NCBI RefSeq assembly: GCF_001280565.1
Contig: NZ_LGRO01000001.1
Span: 2,976,001-3,040,000, forward strand
Length of the DNA: 64,000 nt
DNA from: Sulfobacillus thermosulfidooxidans
GTDB lineage: Bacteria; Bacillota; Sulfobacillia; Sulfobacillales; Sulfobacillaceae
Reading direction: 5' to 3'
The notes below the pieces were generated by a model. The model made no database searches. It saw nothing but the letters and a program-made list of their open reading frames with translations, and was not told where the DNA came from. The position numbers and the translations under genes were made by a program. The first letter of the stretch is position 1; each line of letters opens with the position of its first letter. Of this stretch, positions 49,356-58,929 are shown in pieces.

Positions 49356-51319
49356 CCTTGTAACCTCCCTAAGGACGCCTCAGTGTGGCGAATAGTTTCG
49401 GCGTGGATTTCTTCATGGTCGTTGTAATCGAAGCTTCCAATAATCAACAGGGCTACTACTCCTAATGCTCCGAGAATAGCGACCCACCACCATTCGAATA
49501 CCATGCCAATTCCTCCGACAAAGAATGCTAACCCCATCAAAAAGGGAATCGATGACGATTTTGGCATTTCAATGGGTTGAATATCGTTGGGGTTGAGTTG
49601 AACCACATTGGTTTGGTTGTGTTGCTTCATTTCCCACCACGCGTCCCGGTCTGAAACAACGGGAATCCGGGCAAAATTGTAGGCAGGTGGGGGAGAGGGC
49701 AAAGACCATTCCAGTGTGCGCCCATCCCATGGGTCCCCCGTCAGATCCCGTTCTCCATGTTTATAGCTGTAGACAATGCTGTAGACGAAAACGACGAATC
49801 CAGCTCCCATCATGAAGGCTCCGATGGTTGATACCAAGTTGGGAAGGCTCCAACCGTATCCGGTGGTGTACGTGTACATTCTCCGCGTCATGCCCATGAA
49901 TCCTAAGGCATATTGCGGCATAAAGGTAATCCAGAATCCAATAAAGAACAACCAGAAAAACCAGCGCCCTTGGCGTTCATCGAGTTTAAACCCGAATGTC
50001 TTGGGCCACCAGTAATACATCCCTGCTAACAATCCGAAGACCGTACCACCAATTAAGACGTTGTGGAAGTGAGCAATTAAGAAGTAACTATTGTGAAATT
50101 GGTAGTCACCTACCACGGCACCGAGCATCACACCGGTGGCTCCTCCCACTACAAATGTCGGGATGAAAGCTAATGCCCAGAGCATCGCGACGGGTGTTCG
50201 AACTCGGCCACCCCACATGGTGAAGATCCAGTTAAAGATTTTGATACCGGTCGGGATAGCGATTAGCATGGTGGAGATTCCGAAGAAGACGTTAACACCG
50301 GGGCCAGCACCCATCGTAAAGAAGTGGTGAACCCATGTGCCGTAACTGAGTAAGGTAATCGTTATCACTGACCAGACCATCGTGCTATAGCCGAAAAGCC
50401 GCTTCCTGGAGAAGGTGGCCACCACTTCGGAGAAAATTCCGAAGGAGGGAAGGATGAGGATATAGACCTCGGGATGCCCAAAGAGCCAGAACAAGTTGAC
50501 ATACATCATGGGCATGCCGCCATGGGTAATTGTGAAGAAATCGGTGCCGAATAACCGGTCTAACATGGTCATGGCCAACGCGACAGTAAGTGGTGGGAAT
50601 GCAAACAAGATTAAGGCGGAAGTGACCAAGGACGTCCAGACAAACATCGGCATGCGCATTAAGGTCATTCCCGGCGCTCGCATCTTGAGGATGGTCACGA
50701 GAAAGTTCACACCGGTTGCGATACTGCCAATACCAGAAATCTGAATCGCTAACAGGTAGTAATTTTGCCCGACACCGGGGTTAAAGGCCAGTTCGGTCAA
50801 TGGTGGATATGATGTCCAACCGGCATTGGGCGAACCCCCGACGACAAAGGAGATGTTAAACATGAACGCCGCGAAAGCGAACAGCCAGAAGCTAATGGCG
50901 TTTAAGCGGGGAAACGCGACGTCTCGTGCGCCGATCATCAAAGGAATGGCCAAGTTGAACATGGCAAAGATGAACGGCATGGACATGAAGAAAATCATGA
51001 TGGTTCCATGGGTGGTAAAAATTTCATCGTAATGCAAAGGCCCAAGAAAATGATTATTCGGGACGGCTAATTGTCCACGCATTAGTAAGGCATCGACACC
51101 GCCGCGAAACAACATGGTAATCGCGGCAATGAGGTACATGATGCCGATTTTTTTGTGGTCGACGGTTGTTAACCATTCGCGCCAAAGGTGCCCCCATTTG
51201 TGGTAACGGGTGAGGACATAAATGATGGCGGCGGAGGTGAGAACAATCAGTACGTCAGCACTTAATTCCATACCCCGAGTGGTCTCGGGCGGAAAAAGCT
51301 GCGCTAACAGTGATGACAT
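49352..51319 (-). CDS. qoxB: Quinol oxidase subunit I (heme-copper catalytic subunit)
   Basis: 655 aa from ATG 51319 (AAAGGTGG upstream), the size of QoxB/CyoB. Metal ligands are visible: the low-spin heme His in FTTHGTIMIFF, the CuB His in GHPEVYIL with its cross-linked Tyr, the CuB pair WVHHFF, and the heme a3/a ligands in LIAHFHNVLIGG. FGHPEVY keeps the D-channel Glu of A1-type oxidases. The N-terminal extra helix (about residues 18-42) and the long C-terminus fit quinol oxidases. It reduces O2 to water while pumping protons. Confidence 0.95.
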   Translation of the reverse strand: MSSLLAQLFPPETTRGMELSADVLIVLTSAAIIYVLTRYHKWGHLWREWLTTVDHKKIGIMYLIAAITMLFRGGVDALLMRGQLAVPNNHFLGPLHYDEIFTTHGTIMIFFMSMPFIFAMFNLAIPLMIGARDVAFPRLNAISFWLFAFAAFMFNISFVVGGSPNAGWTSYPPLTELAFNPGVGQNYYLLAIQISGIGSIATGVNFLVTILKMRAPGMTLMRMPMFVWTSLVTSALILFAFPPLTVALAMTMLDRLFGTDFFTITHGGMPMMYVNLFWLFGHPEVYILILPSFGIFSEVVATFSRKRLFGYSTMVWSVITITLLSYGTWVHHFFTMGAGPGVNVFFGISTMLIAIPTGIKIFNWIFTMWGGRVRTPVAMLWALAFIPTFVVGGATGVMLGAVVGDYQFHNSYFLIAHFHNVLIGGTVFGLLAGMYYWWPKTFGFKLDERQGRWFFWLFFIGFWITFMPQYALGFMGMTRRMYTYTTGYGWSLPNLVSTIGAFMMGAGFVVFVYSIVYSYKHGERDLTGDPWDGRTLEWSLPSPPPAYNFARIPVVSDRDAWWEMKQHNQTNVVQLNPNDIQPIEMPKSSSIPFLMGLAFFVGGIGMVFEWWWVAILGALGVVALLIIGSFDYNDHEEIHAETIRHTEASLGRLQG

Positions 51320-51357
51320 AATCTTTTCCACCTTTCATCTCATAACTTCACGAATCC

Positions 51358-52260
51358 CTAATTCGAAGGCATATTCATGTACATGTTTTTCATTTGCATA
51401 TACATGCCACCTTCCAAGGTGAATCCGTGTGTGGTGTTGGGGAAGGTCGATGCTGGGTAGCTGGAATAGCTTCTTGGACTAATCCAGTTGTGTTGGAGCA
51501 GTTGATGATAATCGGCTAAGGTCATGGGGCTAGCTGTTTGACGCACCGTTTGTACCCATTGTTGGAATTGGGCCATGGGAACTGCCTTGACGTTAAACGT
51601 CATGTGCACAAAGCCGGATCCCGAGAATTGACCGCTGCGTCCCCAGTAGACACCGGGATGACTTGCTTCAAGCCACAACGGCAGGACTTCGCCTGGCATT
51701 GTGTACTCCATTCCACCTAATTGCGGAACCCAAAAGGTGTTCATAGGTGAATTGGCTGTCAGTTCAAAGAGCACGGGAACCCCTGAGGGAATGTCGATGT
51801 AGTTAACGGTGGCAATATGTTGCTGGGGATATTCAAACAGCCATTTATAATCCAGGGACGTCACGTCAATAACAATCGGATCGGTTCCTGAAGGAATCTT
51901 GTCTAACGCGTAAGTTTTTTGCACGGTGGGAACGCTAATAATGATAACAATCAGAAAGGAGAGAGCAAGCCAGAATAATTCTAATTTGCGGTTGTGGTCC
52001 CAAAGCGGTCGATAAGGGGCTTTGTTTCCCGGCTTGTCGCGAAAGCGAACAATAACAATTCCGAACAAAACCCAAACCAATAACACCATAAATAACATGG
52101 CCGCGCCGGAGATATAAATGAGCCCTAATTCACTGGCGGCCACGGGACCAGCAGGATGCAACAAAACATATTGCTGGCCACAACCGGAGACCAAAAGCCC
52201 TACGGCGAGGGCCATCAGGCTTAAATAGCGGAACGCTCGTTTAGAGCGTTTAGGGGCCAT
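51358..52260 (-). CDS. qoxA: Quinol oxidase subunit II (lipoprotein, no CuA site)
   Basis: 300 aa. A lipoprotein signal ends in LLVSGC with lipidated Cys27. Two membrane helices follow (about residues 43-65 and 90-112). The cupredoxin domain reads SLDYKWLFEYPQ and NTFWVPQLGGMEYTMPG. Where cytochrome c oxidases have the CuA cysteines, this protein reads GRSGQFSGSGFVHM, without cysteines, so electrons must come from quinol. Ribosome site GAGGTGA. It is the first gene of qoxABCD, behind a long AT-rich upstream region. Confidence 0.93.
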   Translation of the reverse strand: MAPKRSKRAFRYLSLMALAVGLLVSGCGQQYVLLHPAGPVAASELGLIYISGAAMLFMVLLVWVLFGIVIVRFRDKPGNKAPYRPLWDHNRKLELFWLALSFLIVIIISVPTVQKTYALDKIPSGTDPIVIDVTSLDYKWLFEYPQQHIATVNYIDIPSGVPVLFELTANSPMNTFWVPQLGGMEYTMPGEVLPLWLEASHPGVYWGRSGQFSGSGFVHMTFNVKAVPMAQFQQWVQTVRQTASPMTLADYHQLLQHNWISPRSYSSYPASTFPNTTHGFTLEGGMYMQMKNMYMNMPSN

Positions 52261-53090
52261 GAGGAATCACCTCTTAGAATGAATTGTCAAGCAAGTTGTT
52301 CAATTCTGGATAAAATAGCTGCATACACAAGGCGTAAAAAGATACCACCTCGCCGTAGGGCGCCAAAATAACTAACCAAAACGATTTACGTCCTCCGGCA
52401 CAGTGATTCTGAAAAAGTTGCCGGTGTTGCGCTACCGAACCATCATGCAAATGGTATGAACTTGTGAGAAGTAAATCACGCTTTGAGTATATTCTAGTTA
52501 AATAATGAGATCAATAAGTTTAGAGAAATTACCACGAGAATTACTTCATAGATGTACCTGATTAATCATCATTCATATTGAAATTTATCGATAATATCTC
52601 TCAAACTTGACTATGCTTATAGGGTTTTGTTACTTGTCAAGAGAAAATACAAATGACAGAAAACGTTGTGAAATAAGACGTTTAGGTATGTGGGCTAACT
52701 TAAGACAAGGAGTTTAAATAGGACGAATAGAGTAGCGCGTTGGTGTAGGCATAAATTTAATTCCCGATATAATGATCAGAAACTCCGGAGTAATTTGTTC
52801 AATTTTTCACATGCTTAGGCGTAGTATCCTGTGGTAAAGATCGATCGGTATGAAAAATGGTTTATGCTGCCCCATAGTTTTGGATATACCAAATCCATAA
52901 GGGTATTTAAACTCCGGTGAAAGAAAATTAATCAACGAAAAATCTCATGTCAGATAAAGATTCACTCCGCGACATGAACATGAGTAAGAATAGAAAACCT
53001 TCTTAAAGTCTTAACTTTAAGAAGGTGAAAGCAAAACAAACTTTATCATGGTGATTATTCAGAATAAGAGTGTCGAATTGTATGAAGATG
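52261..53090. other. Long AT-rich region upstream of the qox operon
   Basis: 830 nt without a supported gene. The right end holds the terminator of the aminotransferase gene (52997-53026). The left part must contain the qox promoter and may have a long 5' leader. Composition is more AT-rich than the flanking genes. No conserved RNA motif or clear repeat was recognised between about 52300 and 52980. Confidence 0.5.
52997..53026 (-). terminator. Rho-independent terminator of the class III aminotransferase gene
   Basis: Perfect 13-bp stem ACCTTCTTAAAGT / ACTTTAAGAAGGT with loop CTTA; on the minus strand it runs into TTTCTATT. It is 65 nt past the stop codon. Confidence 0.85.
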
Positions 53091-54476
53091 TTAAACATGA
53101 ACAGGCGGGGCTTGTCCCACCTGGCGAATGGCATGAGCCATGCCTGTTACGATTCGTTCTAATTCGTAGCGATGGATAACGAGGGGAGGGGCAATAATTA
53201 AGATGTTATTGTGCCAAGTTTCAACGTCAGTGGCCTTTCCGGCCAAAATGCCTTGGTTGATTAACCGACGCCCTAACGCACGCATAAACGCGTCACTAGC
53301 CGGTGTTTTGGTTTCGGGTTCGGTGATGATTTCTATGCCGGCCAAAAGACCTTGAACACGAATGTCTCCCATCCACGGTAAGTCTTGCAACTGATCGCTT
53401 AGAAGTTGTTCAAGATATTGTCCGGTCGCCCGAGCTTGCTCCACGAGTTGGTCTTGTTCGATGACATTGAGATTTGCCATGGCCACCGCGCAAGCAACCG
53501 GATGTCCTCCGAAGGTATTCACTTGACGGAAATGCCGTCCGGAATCTGTGGATCCCAAAAAAGCGTGGAATATCTCGTCACTCACCGCGGTGGCTCCTAT
53601 CGGCATATACCCGCTGGCTAGACCTTTGGCCATCGTAACGATATCCGGTTTTGTATTATAGAGCTCATGTCCAAAAAGAGCGCCAAGTCGTCCAAAGCCG
53701 GTCACGACCTCATCAACAATGAGTTTTACATTATAGTCTTTAGCAATGTGTGCCACCCGAGATAAATAGCCGGGTGGGGAGATCAGCACCCCTCCTCCTG
53801 AAATGATCGGTTCGACGATTATAGCGGCAACGCTGTCGGGTCCTTCGATTTGGATGCGGCGTTCAAAATCCTCTGCACATTGCATCTCGCAGGACGGATA
53901 TTGCATATGAAAAGGACACCGGTAGCAATAGGGAGCACTGACCTGCACAAAATCTGGAGCCATGGGTCCATAATTTCGTTTCCGTTCAGGTTGTCCTGTG
54001 GCCGATAACGCCCCTAAGGTTGTGCCATGATAACCGCGAAAGCGCGATAAGATTTTAGTTTTGTGTGGAAATCCTTGTTGTTGCCAGTACTGCCGAACAA
54101 TTTTAAATGCGGTCTCATTGGCTTCGGAACCAGAATTGGAAAAATAGATATGTGGCGTATTAGGCAGATAATGAGAAAGACGTGTGGCTAGTTCGATGGC
54201 AGCAGGGTGGCTTTGGGTTAACGGATAATAAGCTAATTGCTGCATTTGCCTTAGAGCAGCATCAGTCAGTTCTTGACGGCCATAGCCAACGTTGACGCAC
54301 CATAGACCGGCCGCAGCATCAAGATAAGGCTGTCCATTTATGTCGTATACGGTAGATCCCTGGCCATGTGTGATAACCAAGGGATGGCTATGATGATAAT
54401 CTTGATGTTGCGTTAAAGGATGCCAGACATGTCGCCCATCATGTTCGTAAAGGGATTCCGAGTCAAATTCGTCCAT
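53091..54476 (-). CDS. Class III aminotransferase (taurine/beta-alanine:pyruvate type)
   Basis: 461-aa omega-aminotransferase. HVWHPLTQHQ at residues 16-25 and GLWCVNVGYGRQELTDAA are typical of taurine- and beta-alanine:pyruvate enzymes. NSGSEANETAFKIVR binds PLP phosphate. VDEVVTGFGRLG supplies the Asp, and the PLP lysine lies in TMAKGLASGYMP (about residue 282). NTFGGHPVACA follows. A cysteine cluster CYRCPF-x-CEMQC near residues 180-197 is an unusual insert. It lies downstream of a HisC-like gene. The amine donor cannot be fixed from sequence; polyamine-type substrates are also possible. Confidence 0.87.
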   Translation of the reverse strand: MDEFDSESLYEHDGRHVWHPLTQHQDYHHSHPLVITHGQGSTVYDINGQPYLDAAAGLWCVNVGYGRQELTDAALRQMQQLAYYPLTQSHPAAIELATRLSHYLPNTPHIYFSNSGSEANETAFKIVRQYWQQQGFPHKTKILSRFRGYHGTTLGALSATGQPERKRNYGPMAPDFVQVSAPYCYRCPFHMQYPSCEMQCAEDFERRIQIEGPDSVAAIIVEPIISGGGVLISPPGYLSRVAHIAKDYNVKLIVDEVVTGFGRLGALFGHELYNTKPDIVTMAKGLASGYMPIGATAVSDEIFHAFLGSTDSGRHFRQVNTFGGHPVACAVAMANLNVIEQDQLVEQARATGQYLEQLLSDQLQDLPWMGDIRVQGLLAGIEIITEPETKTPASDAFMRALGRRLINQGILAGKATDVETWHNNILIIAPPLVIHRYELERIVTGMAHAIRQVGQAPPVHV

Positions 54477-54524
54477 ATCGTCTGCTCGCCTTTCGGTATA
54501 AATGAGTCATGTAGGGGTTGATGT

Positions 54525-55625
54525 TTAGGAATGTTTGATCGTCGATGCGTGATTTAGGGATTCTTCGATGATATTCAATACACGTTCATTATCATCAGGT
54601 TGGCCAATCGTCATACGCGTATAGCCGGCTAATCCCATGCTGGGACCCGGTCGAATCGCAATATTGTGTAACGGTAGTGTTTTTTCAGAATCTTCCCATT
54701 GGAACGTGACAAAATTAGTTTGACTGGGAAACACGTTTAATCCTAGCTGACTTAACCGCGCTAAAATGCGGGTGCGCTCACGCTGAATCATGCTTCGGTA
54801 AATTTTGTATACAGCTTCGGCCTCCTCACTTAAAGCTGCGACGCCAGCGGCAAGTGCTAAACGATTAGGCATCACACGGCTTAAGCGTTGTGAAATGGCA
54901 TGGCTTACTGAGGCATCTGCAGTTAAAACATAACCCAAACGAATTCCAGCGAGCGCGTAAAACTTAGAAAAAGTCCGGCTAATTATGAGGTTGGGATATT
55001 TTTTCAGCAAGTGAGCACTGTCTTGATCCGGATTATCGTAGGCCTCTGTTAATTCCCAATATGCCTCGTCAAGAAGAACAGCGACGTCTTCAGGTACTGA
55101 CGATAAAAAGGCATCGATATCGCATGTCGGAAGATAGCCTCCCGTGGGATTATTGGGATTACAAATAACGATTAAACTCGTTTGTTCGCTCAGATTATCC
55201 ACAATGTTGGTTAAATTCACCGTGCCATTTGGATTAAGGGATGTTCTCACTGTCGTAAACGCGATAGATTGGGCAATGGCATTATACAAAGGGAAGGAGG
55301 GATGGGGAATAATCACTTCACGCTGGGGATGAAAAAGTCCGCGAATAATATGCTCAATCAAATCGCCCGATCCCGAACCCAATACAATCTGCCCAGGGTC
55401 TATTTGATATTTTTCAGCCAGCCGATTTTTTAGTTCCCGGCCCGATGGATCGGGATAGCGGTGAATCTCGTGCATTGACGCGCTTATTGCCTGTAACACG
55501 GTCTCGGGAGGTGGATAGGGCGATTCATTGGCATTTAGCCGGATCATTTTATTGGAAAGACTCAGCGACCCTCGATCTAAGGGTACTTCGGTGATAGTAC
55601 TCCATTTTATGGCCAACGCATCCAC
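54525..55625 (-). CDS. Histidinol-phosphate aminotransferase family protein
   Basis: HisC-type class I/II aminotransferase of up to 366 aa. NANESPYPPP (about residue 32), HRYPDPSGRELK, GSGSGDLIEHIIRG, NPNNPTGGYLP, LDEAYWELTE, and the PLP lysine in SRTFSKFYALAGIRLGY are all present. No other his gene is nearby, so it may work on another amino acid, or be a HisC serving elsewhere. The GTG at 55625 abuts its AAGAGG site, and an in-frame TTG at 55616 is better spaced. The class III aminotransferase follows 48 nt later. Confidence 0.85.
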   Translation of the reverse strand: MDALAIKWSTITEVPLDRGSLSLSNKMIRLNANESPYPPPETVLQAISASMHEIHRYPDPSGRELKNRLAEKYQIDPGQIVLGSGSGDLIEHIIRGLFHPQREVIIPHPSFPLYNAIAQSIAFTTVRTSLNPNGTVNLTNIVDNLSEQTSLIVICNPNNPTGGYLPTCDIDAFLSSVPEDVAVLLDEAYWELTEAYDNPDQDSAHLLKKYPNLIISRTFSKFYALAGIRLGYVLTADASVSHAISQRLSRVMPNRLALAAGVAALSEEAEAVYKIYRSMIQRERTRILARLSQLGLNVFPSQTNFVTFQWEDSEKTLPLHNIAIRPGPSMGLAGYTRMTIGQPDDNERVLNIIEESLNHASTIKHS

Positions 55626-55813
55626 CTCTTGTTATGGCATCATGGTTTGATGGGTTGCATTGTACCAAATTTTTTTCGGTATCTTCATTGTGTTGTTGAC
55701 CGAATTTCTGATCGAGGGAGACGAAATACTGTTCATCTTCCCGGGAAACCGAGTAGATTGGGATAAATGATGGCCACACTGAATCTATAAGATGACAGGA
55801 GGAATAAAATGCC

Positions 55814-57595
55814 ATGACCTATAATAGCGAAATCAGACGGCAACTGGCTCAAGTGGCTTTAGGGACTCTAGAACCTGATTTGGTGATTACTCATGCGAAA
55901 CTGGTCAATGTGCATACCAAAGAAATTGAACCTGACGTATCTGTTGCAGTGAAGGCAGGATTCATTGCTTACATCGGCAAATCCGTCCCTAATATCAAGG
56001 AGACGACCAAAGTGATCGATGCACACCAGCAATATCTGGTGCCGGGACTAATGGATGGACATATGCATGTAGAGAGTAGTATGCTGTCGGTCAGCGAGTT
56101 TGCCCGCGCTGTTTTGCCTGCGGGAACGACCACTATTTTTATGGATCCGCATGAGATGGCGAATGTGTTTGGGCTTGAAGGGGTAGCATTAATGATGCAA
56201 GAGGCAGAACAGTTGCCTCTTCGTGTCTTTACTACCGTTCCCTCTTGTGTGCCAGCAGCTCCTGGATTAGAAGATAGTGGACAATATTTAGGGCCCAATG
56301 AAGTGCAAAGTGCTTTGAATTTTCCCCGAGTGGCGGGTCTCAGTGAGGTTATGGATTTTCCTGGGGTCGTCAACGGGAAGCCTGAAGTCCTCGAAAAAAT
56401 TCGACTAACCTATGAAAAACACCAGGTTGTGACAGGACATCTTCCAACTTCTGATGATCGCGTGATTCAAGCCTATGCCGCGACCGGGATATTTTCCGAC
56501 CATGAATCCACTAGCCGAGAGGAAGCATTACGCAAAGCCAGGCGAGGGATCACCGTAATGATTCGGGAAGGAACGGCGTGGAAAGATGTTCATGAATGCA
56601 TAAAGATTGTTGCCGAAGACGGTATTGATCCCCATCAATGTCTTTTAGTCACGGATGATGTCGAGCCAGCAACATTGGTTCATGATGGACACTTGAATGT
56701 CGTGGTCCGGCGGGCTATTGAGGAAGGCGTTGATGCCCTAAGCGCCATTCAAATGGTGACAATTAATACGGCTCGGTATTTTCATGTTGAAGACTGGCTG
56801 GGAAGCATTGCCCCAGGTCATGTGGCGGATATGCTTTTAATACCGGATCTTTTGGAGATGCGGCCGTGGATGGTATTTTCTGGTGGTGAGATTGTCGCGG
56901 AAAATGGTCGGTTGGTTGCGGAAATCACAGCCCCCTCTTATCCAGACTATGTGAAAAAATCTGTGCATTTGCCTCGTGCATTAACGCCACAGGATTTTCT
57001 TGTAAAGAGTGAATCGTGTTCTCACGGGGAAGTGACAGTGAGGGCAATAGGCGTCAGCAACAACAGCGCCTTAACCCATTTATATACCACCACTGCGCGG
57101 GTAGAAGATGGGGTAATTTTACCCTCGCCCGATAATGATTTAGTGTATGCGGCGGTTTTGGAACGTCATCACGGCACAGGCCAAATTGGCCATGGATTGG
57201 TGCATGGATTTGGTATGAAGCGAGGTGCTGTTGCTTCAACGGTTGGTCATGACAGCCACAATTTGATGGTGATGGGAGTGAATCCCGATGACATGGTCAT
57301 GGCCGCCAATGTCTTAGCTCAAAGTGGCGGAGGGATGGTTGCTGTGTTAGATCAAACCATATTGGCTTTAGTGTCTTTACCCATTGCTGGTTTGATGGCC
57401 GAAGAATCAGCTGAGGTCATGGCAGAAAAATTGGAGACGTTAACACAGGCATGGCGTGATCTCGGATGTACACTTCACGCGCCTTACATGACGTTTTCCC
57501 TGATTGCGTTGCCGGTCATTCCCGAACTGAGATTGAGCAATAAAGGATTAGTCGATGTAATGTCCATGACACTTGTCCCGGTAGAGGTTTCTTAA
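55814..57595 (+). CDS. ade: Adenine deaminase
   Basis: Metal-dependent amidohydrolase of 593 aa that turns adenine into hypoxanthine plus ammonia. The family blocks are LVPGLMDGHMHVESSML (about residues 73-89), FMDPHEMANVFG, TGHLPTSDDRV with TGIFSDHEST, VTDDVEP, and the C-terminal adenine deaminase domain with VGHDSHNLMVMG. Ribosome site GACAGGAGG upstream of the ATG. It opens the right-hand nitrogen island that ends with urease and a PucR-type regulator, fitting purine salvage/catabolism. Confidence 0.94.
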   Translation: MTYNSEIRRQLAQVALGTLEPDLVITHAKLVNVHTKEIEPDVSVAVKAGFIAYIGKSVPNIKETTKVIDAHQQYLVPGLMDGHMHVESSMLSVSEFARAVLPAGTTTIFMDPHEMANVFGLEGVALMMQEAEQLPLRVFTTVPSCVPAAPGLEDSGQYLGPNEVQSALNFPRVAGLSEVMDFPGVVNGKPEVLEKIRLTYEKHQVVTGHLPTSDDRVIQAYAATGIFSDHESTSREEALRKARRGITVMIREGTAWKDVHECIKIVAEDGIDPHQCLLVTDDVEPATLVHDGHLNVVVRRAIEEGVDALSAIQMVTINTARYFHVEDWLGSIAPGHVADMLLIPDLLEMRPWMVFSGGEIVAENGRLVAEITAPSYPDYVKKSVHLPRALTPQDFLVKSESCSHGEVTVRAIGVSNNSALTHLYTTTARVEDGVILPSPDNDLVYAAVLERHHGTGQIGHGLVHGFGMKRGAVASTVGHDSHNLMVMGVNPDDMVMAANVLAQSGGGMVAVLDQTILALVSLPIAGLMAEESAEVMAEKLETLTQAWRDLGCTLHAPYMTFSLIALPVIPELRLSNKGLVDVMSMTLVPVEVS

Positions 57596-57658
57596 TCACC
57601 CGAGTGCCCGAATTTTTGCCTGTATCCACTAAATCGACAAGCAGCCCAATAAATTATA

Positions 57659-57675
57659 AACTACAATTAGTAGTT
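57659..57675. promoter_or_regulatory. Short inverted repeat before the DUF302 gene
   Basis: AACTAC / GTAGTT with loop AATTA, then ATTTTG, 24 nt before the start. It may be an operator or a weak terminator of ade. Confidence 0.35.
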
Positions 57676-57699
57676 ATTTTGACTTAGGAGGGAATGAAT

Positions 57700-58104
57700 G
57701 TGTCCGCTATTGAGCAAATTGAGGTATCTCGTCCGGCGGCAGAGTTGGTGAACCAATTTACCCATTGGTTGGAAGAAAAACAGATTATTGTTTATGCGGT
57801 TGTCCATCATACGGAGGATATGAAAGCACGTGGGGTTGATCCTCATATGGATGCCTGGACCGTTATCTTTGGAAATCCTGTGCTTGGCGCGGCTTTTTTA
57901 GAGGAAACTCCTGATGTTGTTGTGGATATTCCCTTGCGCATTGGATTTTATCAACAACAACCCGACAAATCGTTTGTAGTCCGGCGTCATATGGAAGAAT
58001 TGTTAAGCGATTACCAGTTACCCGCTTTGGTCGCCAAAAGCCGAAAAGCCGATGGCTTATTAGATCAGTGGATTGCTACACTCAAGCAGTCGTCTCAAAA
58101 TTAG
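57700..58104 (+). CDS. DUF302 family protein
   Basis: 134 aa from GTG 57700, which is 8 nt past AGGAGG; the ATG at 57694 is too close. The pattern FGNPVLGAAFLEETPDVVVDIPLRIGFYQ is characteristic of DUF302 proteins, small cytoplasmic alpha/beta proteins of unknown function. The His-His-Thr-Glu-Asp region (AVVHHTEDMKARG) is conserved-looking and might bind a ligand. It lies between ade and ureA on the same strand but has its own terminator. Confidence 0.75.
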   Translation: MSAIEQIEVSRPAAELVNQFTHWLEEKQIIVYAVVHHTEDMKARGVDPHMDAWTVIFGNPVLGAAFLEETPDVVVDIPLRIGFYQQQPDKSFVVRRHMEELLSDYQLPALVAKSRKADGLLDQWIATLKQSSQN

Positions 58105-58113
58105 ACATAGGAG

Positions 58114-58155
58114 CAGGCGGAAGGCGCCATTATGACGTTGGTTCCGCCTGTTTTT
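58114..58155. terminator. Terminator after the DUF302 gene
   Basis: Perfect 9-bp stem CAGGCGGAA / TTCCGCCTG with a 19-nt loop and TTTTT. Its right half overlaps the 3' end of the convergent small membrane gene, so it may serve both. Confidence 0.85.
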
Positions 58156-58363
58156 GTGAATAGAGAATCCACCATTTGCGGTACGCGATCACTGCCCAAA
58201 TTCCTTCGACCACCCCAAACGGCCAGGTGCCCGCTAGCCATCCATAGAGCGACGAGCCAGTGCACGCAACAGCAAAAGCCAAGGTGTACCATAAAGAACG
58301 CTGTTCTAACGCATAGAAAATCATCATGAATGTTACAACAACCGCTCCAAATAGGGTTAACAT
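58130..58363 (-). CDS. Small three-helix membrane protein
   Basis: 77 aa. Hydrophobic stretches (LFGAVVVTFMMIFYALE, WYTLAFAVACTGSSLYGWLAG) and a tail with WPFGVVEGIWAVIAYRKWW. Similar 70-80-aa proteins with WPxGxxExxW are common in bacteria and unassigned. ATG 58363 has AAGGTGGG 7 nt upstream. It runs against the nitrogen genes and shares a terminator with the DUF302 gene. Confidence 0.7.
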   Translation of the reverse strand: MLTLFGAVVVTFMMIFYALEQRSLWYTLAFAVACTGSSLYGWLAGTWPFGVVEGIWAVIAYRKWWILYSQKQAEPTS

Positions 58364-58569
58364 GGCTTAGCCCACCTTATCAATATGAGAATGAAGTCAT
58401 TCCCACATTGCGGGATTTTGACGAGATCGTCAACTATTTTAGGTTTTGTCATTTTTCGTTTCTTGCGCGATTGAGCATGGATACAGATTTTTACTGCGTT
58501 TTTGTTTGAAAAAACAAGAATTATGATGCCGTACAGGCTATTCTGAAACATAGGATGGAGGGATTTTAG

Positions 58570-58929
58570 GTGTTTTTATCGCCAAGGGAACAAGAAAAAT
58601 TACTGATTGTGGTGGCTGGTGATCTGGCTGCCAAACGGTTGCAGCGAGGGTTGAAATTAAACTATCCGGAAGCGGTGGCCTATATTGCCTCGGCTCTCAT
58701 GGAGGGAGCAAGAGATGGGCAAACCGTGGCCCAATTAATGAATTACGGGACGACGCTGCTTACCACGGATCAGGTGATGGACGGAGTTGCGGAGATGGTG
58801 GAGACCGTACAAATCGAGGCCACATTTCCTGATGGAACCAAATTAGTGACCGTGCATCACCCTATCCGCGATGGTCAAGAGATGAATCCTGTCGTTTTGG
58901 ATGTTGTGAAGGAGCTGACAGATTCATGA
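58570..58929 (+). CDS. ureA: Urease subunit gamma, with C-terminal extension
   Basis: Structural subunit of urease, which hydrolyses urea to ammonia and carbamate. Family blocks are [41 protein letters not shown] and [20 protein letters not shown]. UreA is normally about 100 aa; here the sequence continues 19 more residues ([19 protein letters not shown]). GTG start with GGAGGG about 7 nt upstream. It overlaps ureB by 4 nt. Order ureABC-EFG-D. Confidence 0.95.
   Translation: MFLSPREQEKLLIVVAGDLAAKRLQRGLKLNYPEAVAYIASALMEGARDGQTVAQLMNYGTTLLTTDQVMDGVAEMVETVQIEATFPDGTKLVTVHHPIRDGQEMNPVVLDVVKELTDS

Noticed and set aside
52261-52990. A hidden gene in the long gap upstream of qoxA
   Set aside because: No frame with a ribosome site or family pattern; AT-rich and unstructured.
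57694-57699. ATG at 57694 as start of the DUF302 gene
   Set aside because: Only 2 nt from the AGGAGG site; the GTG at 57700 is at normal spacing.
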